Positions 48,140-56,253 of a DNA stretch of 64,000 bases are shown one piece after another. The stretch is taken from assembly GCA_029256575.1 (NCBI GenBank), contig JAQSXR010000015.1:33944-97943 (forward strand), written 5' to 3'. Under the pieces are notes generated by a model. It had not been told where the DNA came from. It ran no database searches and was given only the letters and a program-made list of their open reading frames with translations. How positions within the stretch are numbered: the stretch's first letter is position 1; each line of letters begins with the position of its first letter. The translations under genes and the position numbers were made by a program. This stretch comes from Clostridiales bacterium (lineage in GTDB: Bacteria; Bacillota; Clostridia; Lachnospirales; JAQSXR01).

Positions 48140-48754
48140 TTATATAACATTTTCTTCTTTTACCGTTTCAATAATTTCTTCCCAGTTCTCCAAAACATAT
48201 TTTCCGATAATAGGGTCATACATAAGTCCTAAATTTTTCTCAATCTCACTATAGCAGAAGTCGAAATTATGAGCTTTACGATAACTACGTTTTGTAGTCA
48301 TGGCATCAATCGAGTCGCATATCGATATGATTCTAGATCCTACGGGTATCTCCACTCCAGAAACTCCATTCGGATAGCCGTTTCCATCATATCTCTCATG
48401 ATGATGCAAAACAATATTGCTTATTTCATCGAGTCTTTCTGATTTAGCAAGAATATCAGCTCCAATTCTTGAGTGAGATTTCATGATTATCCATTCTTCC
48501 TGGGTCAATTTCCCTTCTTTATTGAGAACTGCATCTGGAATTCCAATTTTTCCGATATCGTGTAAATGTGCAGCAACATGTATTTCTTCTATATCTTTCT
48601 TATTAAACCCTAACATCGTACAAATTATTTTCGCCATATCACTTACTCTTTGAGAATGATAAGACGTATAGGAATCTCTTGCATCCATTGCTCCTGAAAT
48701 ACATTCAATAATATCATGATAATCTATGAAATCAATTCTTCCGCTATTCGACAT
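48140..48754 (-). CDS. HD-GYP domain c-di-GMP phosphodiesterase, stand-alone
   Basis: A ~204-residue protein made of only the HD-GYP domain. Metal and catalytic motifs are YHSQRVSDMAKI, HVAAHLHDIGKIGIPD, MKSHSRIGADIL, VLHHHERYDGNGYPNG and ICDSIDAMTTKRSYR. It probably degrades c-di-GMP and would oppose any GGDEF output. The ATG at 48754 sits after GGAGGTACAT; a GTG four codons earlier overlaps that site. Confidence 0.92.
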   Translation of the reverse strand: MSNSGRIDFIDYHDIIECISGAMDARDSYTSYHSQRVSDMAKIICTMLGFNKKDIEEIHVAAHLHDIGKIGIPDAVLNKEGKLTQEEWIIMKSHSRIGADILAKSERLDEISNIVLHHHERYDGNGYPNGVSGVEIPVGSRIISICDSIDAMTTKRSYRKAHNFDFCYSEIEKNLGLMYDPIIGKYVLENWEEIIETVKEENVI

Positions 48755-48900
48755 ATGTACCTCCACTATTTTTCTAAATTTTGCTATTTCTCATTATAGC
48801 ATTTAAATTATAATACGAAAGACATTACTTTTATTTTGATAAATTCTCTCATTATTTGCAAATAAATAACCAACTAAATTTGTGTGTTCTTAAATAATAG

Positions 48901-48940
48901 AAAAAAAAACTGAACATTATTTTTTCAGTTTTCTTTTTCC
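48901..48940 (-). terminator. Terminator of the 70-residue protein gene
   Basis: Minus strand AAAACTGA-N11-TCAGTTTT followed by T residues. Confidence 0.75.
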
Positions 48941-48984
48941 CTATTATGTTTCAATATATTTATATATTGTTTATGACGTATCTA

Positions 48985-49197
48985 CTATAAATCAGATAAT
49001 ACCTCTAAAATACTTTCGCATATTAAACCAATATGATTCGGCATATCATCTTCTCCAATTCCATAATTTATAAGATGATCTGCAACTCTATCATCGATTT
49101 CAAATATATCATCCTCGGATAATGAACTTGTAAAATTTAAATTTAAACCAATTTCCTTTAGTAAAGCGATCTGTTCCTCATTAAAATTTAATTTCAT
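48985..49197 (-). CDS. Small acidic protein of unknown function (70 aa)
   Basis: I do not recognise a family. The 70-residue product MKLNFNEEQIALLKEIGLNL … EDDIFEIDDRVADHLINYGI … ICESILEVLSDL is acidic and alpha-helical with no membrane segment. AAAGGAGTAATAAAAT before the ATG and a terminator after the stop support a real, independently expressed gene. Confidence 0.75.
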   Translation of the reverse strand: MKLNFNEEQIALLKEIGLNLNFTSSLSEDDIFEIDDRVADHLINYGIGEDDMPNHIGLICESILEVLSDL

Positions 49198-49271
49198 ATT
49201 TTATTACTCCTTTCAAATTCTTAGTCTCTAAGCACATTTTATTTCATTTATCTATTTGTTTTTAATTATTT

Positions 49272-49480
49272 AATTTACTTTTTTGTTTACTTTTTTATTT
49301 ACTTATTTATTTGTTTACTTTTGTATTTACTTATTTATTTGTTTACTATTGTGTTTACTTTTGTGTTTACTTTTGTATTTACTTTTTTATATACTTTTTT
49401 ATATACTTTTTTATATACTTATTTATTTACTTTTTTATTTTCTTATTTATCTACTTTATTATTAACTTATTTTTATGTTA
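49272..49480. repeat. 12-bp simple-sequence repeat tract
   Basis: About 17 degenerate copies of a 12-bp unit, best seen as TTGTGTTTACTT and TTTTATATACTT in tandem. It lies between the stop of the RNA methyltransferase gene and the 70-residue protein gene. The open frames in it are repeat artefacts. Confidence 0.85.
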
Positions 49481-49488
49481 TCTACTGT

Positions 49489-50883
49489 TTACTTTCTTAG
49501 CAAACAAACCGTCTCAACGTTTGGCCCTTGTGGAAACATGTCAACTGCGCACGCTTTCACTAATTTATATCCTCTGGCTAACATTACTTCTAAGTCTTTT
49601 ACTAGTGATGTCGGCTTGCAGGATATATAAACGATTGAATCCACATCATAATCTAATATCTTTACAAGCGCTTTTGGATTAATTCCTTCTCTTGGTGGAT
49701 CTAGAATAATAATCTCCGGTTTATCTTTTATTTCATCCAATGTCTTCAAAACATCTCCAGCGATAAATTCACAGTTACCGAGTCCATTCAACTTTGCATT
49801 TTCCTTCGCTGCTTCAACAGCCTCTTCAATAATTTCTACTCCAATAACCTTTTTTGCAACGGGAGCAGCAATTTGTGCTATTGTTCCTGTTCCACTATAT
49901 AAATCAAAGATTACTTTATCTTTTGTCTCACCAACATAATCTCTTACAAGACTATATAGAACTTCTGCTCCTAGAGAGTTCGTTTGAAAAAAGGAAAACG
50001 TCGATATCTTAAATCTTAGACCGAGAATCTCTTCATAAAAATAATCTTGCCCATACAAAATATCAGTTTTATCATTTTGTACAACATCTGCTAGCGAGTC
50101 ATTATAAGTATGTAGTATTCCCGCAATTTTTCCATCTAATTCTAATGCTAATAATCCATTTACCAACTCTGTAAGATCGTGCTCTTCTTGCGTTGTTGTA
50201 ACCAAGCAAATTAATATTTCCTTAGTTTTAGCTGTTCTTCTAACAAGTAGATGACGTAAATATCCATTATGGCTTAACTTCTTTACATACTTTAATTCCT
50301 TTTTAGTAGCAAAATCAAGTACACAATCTAATATCAGATTGTAGTCATCATTCACGATTTTACATTGATTCGTAGTCATAATATCATAGAAATTCCCTTG
50401 CTTATGCATTCCAAGAGTTAATGGTCCATTCTTAAATTCATCGCCAAATGAGAATTCCATTTTATTTCGATAACCCCATTCATTTGGGCTTGCTTTAATT
50501 TCTTCATATATATAATCAATATTTAACGAATCTAATAATTCCTTAACCTGTTTTTGCTTTAATTCCAATTGATTTTTGTAACTAAGAGTTTGATAAGAGC
50601 AACCACCACATCCAAAAAAATGAGGACATAAAGGAGTTGTATCTTCTAAATTAGATTTTTCTAATATTTGAACAATTTTTCCTTCCCCTACCTTGTCTTT
50701 TTTCCTTGTTACCCTAACCAGAGCCTTTTGTCCTACTATACCCTTCTTCACTACTACTTCACAATCATCTATCACAGCGTGGCAGTTCATTGGAAAATCT
50801 TGTCTTGTAAAAACTACCTCGTATTGTTCGCCTTTTTTCATCATTACCTCTTTCTTCTCATAAAATTTTTCTTTTTTACCCAT
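49489..50883 (-). CDS. rlmD: 23S rRNA (uracil-5-)-methyltransferase, RlmD/TrmA type
   Basis: An S-adenosylmethionine-dependent RNA methyltransferase. It has an N-terminal TRAM domain (QYEVVFTRQDFPMNCHAVID), an iron-sulfur Cys motif (CPHFFGCGGC), an SAM-binding VIFDLYSGTGTIAQIAAPVA and the catalytic Cys in SIVYISCKPTSLVKDL, with DPPREG before. It belongs to the RlmD/RumA/YefA group; the exact target uracil is not certain. The start is uncertain: the ATG at 50883 has no clear site, and an ATG pair at 50844/50841 follows AAGAGG. Simple-repeat tracts flank it on both sides. Confidence 0.9.
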   Translation of the reverse strand: MGKKEKFYEKKEVMMKKGEQYEVVFTRQDFPMNCHAVIDDCEVVVKKGIVGQKALVRVTRKKDKVGEGKIVQILEKSNLEDTTPLCPHFFGCGGCSYQTLSYKNQLELKQKQVKELLDSLNIDYIYEEIKASPNEWGYRNKMEFSFGDEFKNGPLTLGMHKQGNFYDIMTTNQCKIVNDDYNLILDCVLDFATKKELKYVKKLSHNGYLRHLLVRRTAKTKEILICLVTTTQEEHDLTELVNGLLALELDGKIAGILHTYNDSLADVVQNDKTDILYGQDYFYEEILGLRFKISTFSFFQTNSLGAEVLYSLVRDYVGETKDKVIFDLYSGTGTIAQIAAPVAKKVIGVEIIEEAVEAAKENAKLNGLGNCEFIAGDVLKTLDEIKDKPEIIILDPPREGINPKALVKILDYDVDSIVYISCKPTSLVKDLEVMLARGYKLVKACAVDMFPQGPNVETVCLLRK

Positions 50884-50892
50884 GTAATCTTA

Positions 50893-51110
50893 AGTCTTTT
50901 TATCTTTTAATCTTTTATTCTTCTAATCTTTTATTCTATAATCTTTTAATCTTTTAATTTTTTAATCTTTTAATCTTTTAATCTTTTAATCTTTTAATCT
51001 TTTAATCTTTTAATCTTTTAATCTTTTAATCCCTTAATCTTTTAATCTTTAATCTTTTAATCCCTTAATCTTTTAATCTTTTAATCCCTTAATCTTTTAA
51101 TCTTTTAATC
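50893..51110. repeat. 8-bp simple-sequence repeat tract
   Basis: Some 25 tandem copies of CTTTTAAT (AAAAGATT on the gene strand), with a few CCCTTAAT variants, directly upstream of the RNA methyltransferase start. Slippage would change the length of its leader or promoter spacing. Confidence 0.9.
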
Positions 51111-51123
51111 ACTTATCCCTACC

Positions 51124-51361
51124 GTTTTGTCAGTGCCCCTTATCCAACCCACTAAATTTTCTTCACCCGATTATGATAGCCGTTTGCCAATGTTTTTCCT
51201 TTGAATACACAATCGTGCAATTTGTCCGCGATAAGCAGATGCGCTCTTACATCTGATTATCACGCACAAATTCCACGATTGTGGAGGCAAGAGAAAAACA
51301 TGCAAACCTATCATAATCAAGTGAAGAAATCACCCCCCTAACATAAGGGGTACGACAAAAC
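51124..51361. repeat. 238-bp imperfect palindrome (long hairpin, MITE-like)
   Basis: Two arms of about 115-118 bp pair around the 8-nt loop CGCTCTTA (51242-51249). Matching blocks include GTTTTGTC (left end, with GACAAAAC at right), CCCCTTAT, CTTCAC, GATTATGATAG, ATGTTTTTC, CACAATCGTG, AATTTGT and CAGATG. The arms differ by scattered substitutions and small indels. No open frame of note lies inside. It sits between the RNA methyltransferase repeat tract and the small acidic-tail gene. Confidence 0.85.
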
Positions 51362-51386
51362 CCCGCCAATTTCGTAGCGGGGTATT
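51358..51386. terminator. Terminator after the acidic-tail membrane protein gene
   Basis: ACCCCGC-N10-GCGGGGT with ATTTTTTATT on the plus side and TTTTG on the minus side. It overlaps the right end of the long palindrome. Confidence 0.75.
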
Positions 51387-51388
51387 TT

Positions 51389-51715
51389 TTATTCTTCAGT
51401 TAGTTCATCTTCAAAATCAGCTTCATCATCAAGACCATCTAATTCATCGTCATTATCAAAGAAATCGTCATCGTCATCATCATAACCATACTCATCATCA
51501 TATTCATCACAACATCTTGAGCATACAAATTTATATACTGCGTAAGCTATTGCTGCAACTGCTGCGACAATACCTATAACAACCATCACACGCAAGAAAA
51601 CATTCTTTTCTTTTTCCTCTTTAATAATAATTGGGGAATCCTTCTTTTTTAATTTAGACATTAAATCACTAATCTTCGCCATATGCATTAAATCATCCAT
51701 TTTTGACATTTTCAT
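51389..51715 (-). CDS. Single-TM protein with highly acidic tail
   Basis: 108 residues. A Met/Lys-rich N-terminal segment (MKMSKMDDLMHMAKISDLMS) leads to a transmembrane helix (VFLRVMVVIGIVAAVAAIAY, about 38-60), a CSRCC cluster and a C-terminal ~40 residues almost all Asp/Glu. I recall similar proteins in Lachnospiraceae, function unknown. AAAGGAGG precedes the ATG. It lies 77 bp after pcrA in the same direction and is possibly cotranscribed. Confidence 0.8.
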   Translation of the reverse strand: MKMSKMDDLMHMAKISDLMSKLKKKDSPIIIKEEKEKNVFLRVMVVIGIVAAVAAIAYAVYKFVCSRCCDEYDDEYGYDDDDDDFFDNDDELDGLDDEADFEDELTEE

Positions 51716-51792
51716 ATAATCTCGTCCTCCTTTAAAAGTTCTTTATGATATTATACCACTATTTGATAAAAATAACACTAGTTTTGTTACTA

Positions 51793-53991
51793 TTATATTT
51801 TTTTTAATTTTGCAAAACTAGCCAATAGTTTTTTTGTTCCAGCCCCTTCAAAGTCGATTGTTATTTCATAATCTACCCCTTTAGGAATAATTTCTGTTAC
51901 CTTTCCAGTTCCAAATTTAATGTGTTTTACAACATCTCCTACCACATAATCAATGATTACATCTGCCTTTTTCATTTGTCCATATGTTTCCATCTTTATC
52001 TGAGGTTCTGATTTTTTCACAGGTTTTTCAATAAATGCAGATGTATGTCTTGCTCTTACTGCACTCACATCATTAATTAGGTTTTGTGGCATTTCTTCTA
52101 TAAATCTAGACGGCTTATTATATGCAGTTTGTCCATGCATCATACGTTCTCTTGCACAAGTTATATATAATCTTTGCATTGCTCTTGTAATTCCAACATA
52201 ACATAGTCTTCTTTCCTCTTCAATATCACTTGGATCTTCTGAATTCAAAGACATATAGCTTGGGAAAACTCCATCTTCAACACCAGCTAAAAATACAACT
52301 GGATATTCCAATCCTTTTGCACTATGAAGAGTCATTAGTGAAACATAATCTGCTGCTTGGTCTAAATTATCAATTTCTGCAACCAATGCAACATCTTGCA
52401 AGAAGGCTGATAAGCTCTTATCTTCTGCGGTTTCTTCAAAATAAATAATTTTATTTAATAATTCATCTATATTCTCTAGTCTTCCTTTTGATTCATCCGT
52501 ATTTTCTGCTTTTAGCTCTTTCACATAACCGATTTCATCTAACAATTCATTTACTAAATCTGATATTTTCATAAATTCTATCTTAGTTCTATAGGTTTGT
52601 ATTAATCGAACAAATCCCTGTAATTTAACCGCAATCCTTGCTGTTTGAGGCGATTGGTCAGCTTCCTTTAATGCATCAAAGAAACTAGTATCATTATATA
52701 ATGCAAGTTCGTCAATTTTATCTATGCTAGCTAGCCCAATTCCTCTTTTTGGAACATTTATTATTCTTTTACATGCTAAGTCATCCTTCGCATTATCAAT
52801 TGTTTTTAAATAGGATAATATGTCCTTAATTTCTCTTCTTGAGTAGAAATTCGTTCCTCCAATAATTTTATATGGAACTCCTAACATGATTAATTTTTCT
52901 TCTAACGAACGAGATTGTGCATTTGTTCTATATAGAATCGCAATCTCTTTATGAGAAAATCCTGCTTCTTGTCCTAACTTTCTAATTTCACTTGATATAT
53001 ATTCTGCCTCGGCATAGTTATTATCTAGCTTATTAAAAATAATATCCTCGCCATCATCATTCGATGTCCACAAAGTCTTAGCTTTTCTACCAAAATTATT
53101 TGCGATTACCACATTGGCAGACTCTAATATCTTTTTCGTTGATCTATAATTTTCTTCAAGTTTAATAACCTTAGCATCTGCAAAATCATTTTCAAAGCCT
53201 AATATATTCTCTATATTTGCTCCTCTAAATTTATAGATAGATTGATCATCATCACCAACAACACAAAGGTTTTTATGTTTGCTCGCTAATAAGCTTATCA
53301 ATTTATATTGTGCTATATTTGTATCTTGATATTCATCAACCATGATATATTTGAATTTATCTTGGTAATAATCAAGAACATCCTTTGCCATTATAAAAAG
53401 CTCTGTTGTTTTCATAATTAAATCGTCAAAATCTAATGCATTTGATGCCATAAGCCTTTTCTGATATTCTACATACAACTTAGCAATTGTCTCTTTTCTA
53501 AAATCTCCAACCGCTTCAATTTTATATTGTTCATAACCGATTAACTTATCTTTTGCTCTCGATATCTCGGATAAAACAGCCTTTTCCGGCATCTGTTTGG
53601 TATCAATATTATAGGTTTTTAAAATGTCCTTCATAATAGACTTTTGATCATCCGTGTCATAAATCGTAAAACTTTTTTCATATCCTAATCTATCAATAAA
53701 TCTTCTTAATATCTTCACACAAGAGGAATGAAAAGTGCTTACCCATATATCGTCTGCACCTTCCCCTACTATTTTATTTACTCTTTCTCTCATTTCTTTT
53801 GCTGCTTTATTTGTAAACGTTATCGCCATTATATTCCAAGGCTTAACATTTTTTTCTTCTATTAAATATGCAATTCTATGTGTTAAAACTCGTGTCTTGC
53901 CTGAACCTGCCCCTGCAAGTATAAGTAGTGGACCTTCGGTTGTAGTAACCGCTTCGTATTGTCTATCATTTAGTGAATTATATTTACTCAT
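51793..53991 (-). CDS. pcrA: UvrD/PcrA-type DNA helicase
   Basis: A superfamily-1A 3'-5' helicase for repair and for clearing recombination or transcription blocks. The 732-residue protein has all motifs: LLILAGAGSGKTRVLTHRIA (Walker A), AITFTNKAAKEMRERV, YIMVDEYQDTN, VVGDDDQSIYKFRGA, LEENYRST, LMTLHSAKGLEYPVVFL and EERRLCYVGITRA. The C-terminal Tudor-like tail (VVKHIKFGTGKVTEIIPKG) is typical of PcrA. Confidence 0.95.
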   Translation of the reverse strand: MSKYNSLNDRQYEAVTTTEGPLLILAGAGSGKTRVLTHRIAYLIEEKNVKPWNIMAITFTNKAAKEMRERVNKIVGEGADDIWVSTFHSSCVKILRRFIDRLGYEKSFTIYDTDDQKSIMKDILKTYNIDTKQMPEKAVLSEISRAKDKLIGYEQYKIEAVGDFRKETIAKLYVEYQKRLMASNALDFDDLIMKTTELFIMAKDVLDYYQDKFKYIMVDEYQDTNIAQYKLISLLASKHKNLCVVGDDDQSIYKFRGANIENILGFENDFADAKVIKLEENYRSTKKILESANVVIANNFGRKAKTLWTSNDDGEDIIFNKLDNNYAEAEYISSEIRKLGQEAGFSHKEIAILYRTNAQSRSLEEKLIMLGVPYKIIGGTNFYSRREIKDILSYLKTIDNAKDDLACKRIINVPKRGIGLASIDKIDELALYNDTSFFDALKEADQSPQTARIAVKLQGFVRLIQTYRTKIEFMKISDLVNELLDEIGYVKELKAENTDESKGRLENIDELLNKIIYFEETAEDKSLSAFLQDVALVAEIDNLDQAADYVSLMTLHSAKGLEYPVVFLAGVEDGVFPSYMSLNSEDPSDIEEERRLCYVGITRAMQRLYITCARERMMHGQTAYNKPSRFIEEMPQNLINDVSAVRARHTSAFIEKPVKKSEPQIKMETYGQMKKADVIIDYVVGDVVKHIKFGTGKVTEIIPKGVDYEITIDFEGAGTKKLLASFAKLKKI

Positions 53992-54294
53992 TTCTTATCC
54001 CCTATGTTCTAATTATTCGACAAGTTTCTATGTGTAGTATTAATTATACCATACTACATTTTGGGTGTGAAGTCATGTTTACATTCTTCGCCTCCCTAGA
54101 TGAGGTAATATATAGTAGTAACGTTACTATAAAAGACTATCTATAATTTTTCGATACTTATTAATAGGTTCTGCTTCTATATTTTATGTATATCCATACT
54201 ACAAATAAACGTCAAAGAGAATTTTATTTCATTAAATACATAATACTTGAAATATAGTTTTAAATACTATATAATGTAAGGACGAGGTGATTTT
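53992..54294. other. Divergent intergenic region between pcrA and DUF1836 gene
   Basis: About 300 bp. It holds a perfect 14-bp palindrome TAGTAACGTTACTA (54116-54129), a possible operator, and the promoter of the DUF1836 gene at 54247-54275. Nothing else stands out. Confidence 0.5.
54247..54275 (+). promoter_or_regulatory. Sigma-A promoter of the DUF1836 gene
   Basis: TTGAAA, 17-bp spacer, TATAAT, 19 bp before the TTG start. Near-ideal vegetative promoter. Confidence 0.75.
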
Positions 54295-55002
54295 TTGAAC
54301 AAAAATAATGAGAAGATACTTCAAGACATAATAAATAATAGCATAAAAGTTGACCATATTAGACCTGGTGATATTCCAAATATAGATTTATATATGGATC
54401 AAGTAACTACATTTATGGATAGTTTTTTAAATAATTCAAAACGATATGATGAAGATAAGATACTAACAAAAACAATGATAAATAACTATACAAAAAATAA
54501 TCTTTTGCCTCCTCCTAATAAGAAGAAGTATTCAAAGGAACATATTCTTTTGCTTATCTTTATTTACTATTATAAGAATATGCTATCTATAACAGATATT
54601 CAAAATGTATTATCACCTATAATTGATACTTTATTTGAGCATAAGGATACAAGTCTAAGCCTTCAACGTTTGTATAGTAAGATTGTTGCACTTGAAGTAT
54701 CACAAGTCGATAGTATGAAAGCAGATATTGAGCAAAAGCTTGCTACCGCTACTGGGGCATTTGCTGAAATTGATTCACCAAACAAAGATTTATTGACATT
54801 GTTTGCTTTTACATCAATGTTATCACATGACATATATATAAAGAAGCATCTTATGGAAACTTTAATTGATGAATTTTTTACAAAGGAATTCTCAAAGGCA
54901 ACTCCAAAGCAGAAAGCGGATGCAAAGCAAAAAACAACAAAAGTAAAACAAAAACCTGAAGTAAAACTAAAAACAGATATAAAACAAAAGCCTATCAAAT
55001 GA
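54295..55002 (+). CDS. DUF1836 domain protein (MerR-like)
   Basis: 235 residues. The middle contains TKTMINNYTKNNLLPPPNKK then KYSKEHILLLIFIYYYKNML, a MerR-like helix-turn-helix signature of DUF1836, so DNA binding is likely. The last ~30 residues are a repetitive KQK(T/P) tail. The TTG start follows GAGGTGATTTT and a consensus promoter. The terminator hairpin overlaps the last codons and the stop, so the tail sequence is constrained by both roles. Confidence 0.85.
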   Translation: MNKNNEKILQDIINNSIKVDHIRPGDIPNIDLYMDQVTTFMDSFLNNSKRYDEDKILTKTMINNYTKNNLLPPPNKKKYSKEHILLLIFIYYYKNMLSITDIQNVLSPIIDTLFEHKDTSLSLQRLYSKIVALEVSQVDSMKADIEQKLATATGAFAEIDSPNKDLLTLFAFTSMLSHDIYIKKHLMETLIDEFFTKEFSKATPKQKADAKQKTTKVKQKPEVKLKTDIKQKPIK

Positions 55003-55012
55003 TAGGCTTTTT
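54987..55012 (+). terminator. Terminator overlapping the 3' end of the DUF1836 gene
   Basis: AAAGCCTATCA-AA-TGATAGGCTTT then TTCTTC; the TGA stop codon lies inside the stem. It can also serve the convergent yerC gene. Confidence 0.8.
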
Positions 55013-55017
55013 CTTCA

Positions 55018-55311
55018 CTAATTTATTTGTTTCATTCTTGCAAATACCATATCATATCCATCATTACCATAGTTAAGAGATCTATTTACTCTACTAATAG
55101 TTGCTGTTGAAGCTCCGGTAGCTTCTGCTATTTCAAGGTAAGTCTTAGAATCTCTCAGCATCTTAGCAACCTCAAATCTTTGTGCTAGAGACAAAATTTC
55201 GTTCACAGTGCAAACATCTTCGAAATATGTATAACACTCTTCAATCGAATCTAACGTTAGTATTGCAGCAAATAATTGATCAACTGCTTTGGTTCTTATA
55301 TTTTTACCCAT
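55018..55311 (-). CDS. yerC: YerC/YecD-family TrpR-related regulator
   Basis: 97 residues: a TrpR-like helical DNA-binding protein. VDQLFAAILTLDSIEECYTY, FEDVCTVNEILSLAQRFEVA and the helix-turn-helix TYLEIAEATGASTATISRVN with RSLNYGNDGY are family signatures. Regulatory target unknown. AAGGGGAAGGATATT lies before the ATG. It follows the PHP phosphatase gene by 81 bp. Confidence 0.92.
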   Translation of the reverse strand: MGKNIRTKAVDQLFAAILTLDSIEECYTYFEDVCTVNEILSLAQRFEVAKMLRDSKTYLEIAEATGASTATISRVNRSLNYGNDGYDMVFARMKQIN

Positions 55312-55392
55312 AATATCCTTCCCCTTTGTAACAATTTAGTGTGTTAAAGTCCTCTTGTTTTTATACTATCATTTTAGTAGACTAAAGTAAAG

Positions 55393-56109
55393 TTAATTTT
55401 GTACATTTAAATGTCTAAATAGCATTTCCAAGTCATTATTTGCTATCAATTTTTCAGGAAAATTTACTTCTTCTAATAATTTCACAGCATATTCTTGATT
55501 ACCCACATCAAATGAGATATGAGCATCACTACCAATAATTACAGCTACCTCATATTTTACACAATATTCAAGCATTTTAATATATGCATCCTTCGCATTA
55601 ATACGAAAACTATTTGGACTTAAAGAGCTATTATTTACTTCTAATAATACATTATTTTCTTTTGCCGCTTTTACTACAGCTTCATAGTCTAAAACATATC
55701 GTGAATCATCCGGATGGCCTATAATCTTTACTTTGTCTATTTTCATTGCTCCAATAATAGCATTTGTATTTTCCTCTACTGTCCCAAATCCTATACAAGG
55801 TGGATGTAAGCTTGCGATTGCATAATCGAGATCTCCAAGAACCTCGTCATCTAAGTCAACATTCCCGTTAAAATCTAAAATATTTACTTCTACTCCAAAT
55901 AGTAAACGAATTCCATACATTTCTCTAGGAATTACTTTTAGATTTTGAAAATATATTTTATTCGTTGATCCTGGCATTTTCGGAGCGTGTTCAGATATCC
56001 CCAGCAAAATCAACCCTTTTTCAGCAGCTGCTTTAACATTTTCTTGTATTGTACTATAAGCGTGACCACTTATTAGTGTATGCGTGTGCAAATCTATCTT
56101 ATATTTCAT
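55393..56109 (-). CDS. PHP-domain phosphatase, YcdX-like
   Basis: A ~238-residue metal-dependent phosphohydrolase. Metal ligands are in YKIDLHTHTLISGHAYST, GISEHAPKMPG, FGVEVNILD, AIASLHPP, IIGHPDDSRY and IIGSDAHISFDVG. It resembles the YcdX family. Substrate unknown. The ATG at 56109 follows GTGAGGATATGT; upstream in-frame ATG at 56127 lacks a site. Confidence 0.92.
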   Translation of the reverse strand: MKYKIDLHTHTLISGHAYSTIQENVKAAAEKGLILLGISEHAPKMPGSTNKIYFQNLKVIPREMYGIRLLFGVEVNILDFNGNVDLDDEVLGDLDYAIASLHPPCIGFGTVEENTNAIIGAMKIDKVKIIGHPDDSRYVLDYEAVVKAAKENNVLLEVNNSSLSPNSFRINAKDAYIKMLEYCVKYEVAVIIGSDAHISFDVGNQEYAVKLLEEVNFPEKLIANNDLEMLFRHLNVQN

Positions 56110-56175
56110 ACATATCCTCACTTTCAAAAGTTAATACCTATTCATTCTATCACAAAACAAATGAATAGCAAGTAT

Positions 56176-56235
56176 GATACAAAAAGAACCGTCCCCATTG
56201 TATCATGTTGATACAAAAAGAACCGTCCCCATTGT
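56176..56235. repeat. Duplicated GGGGACGGTTC-type repeat
   Basis: Two exact 26-bp copies (56176-56201 and 56210-56235) reading on the minus strand ACAATGGGGACGGTTCTTTT then TGTATC, 34 bp apart. TGATAC/GTATCA ends make each copy partly palindromic. The motif is one I recall as a REP-like repeat of Firmicutes linked to Y1-type REP transposases; no such gene is seen here. Confidence 0.75.
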
Positions 56236-56253
56236 TCACTAAATATTTATGAA

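Noticed and set aside
49283..49682. Phe/Leu/Tyr-rich open frames
   Set aside because: They are translations of the 12-bp simple repeat and of the antisense strand of the methyltransferase gene.
50893..51110. Possible CRISPR array
   Set aside because: The repeat unit is 8 bp and contiguous, with no spacers and no cas genes.
56176..56235. Possible CRISPR remnant or phage attachment site
   Set aside because: Only two copies with an 8-bp gap, and the sequence fits a known REP-like motif; no integrase nearby.
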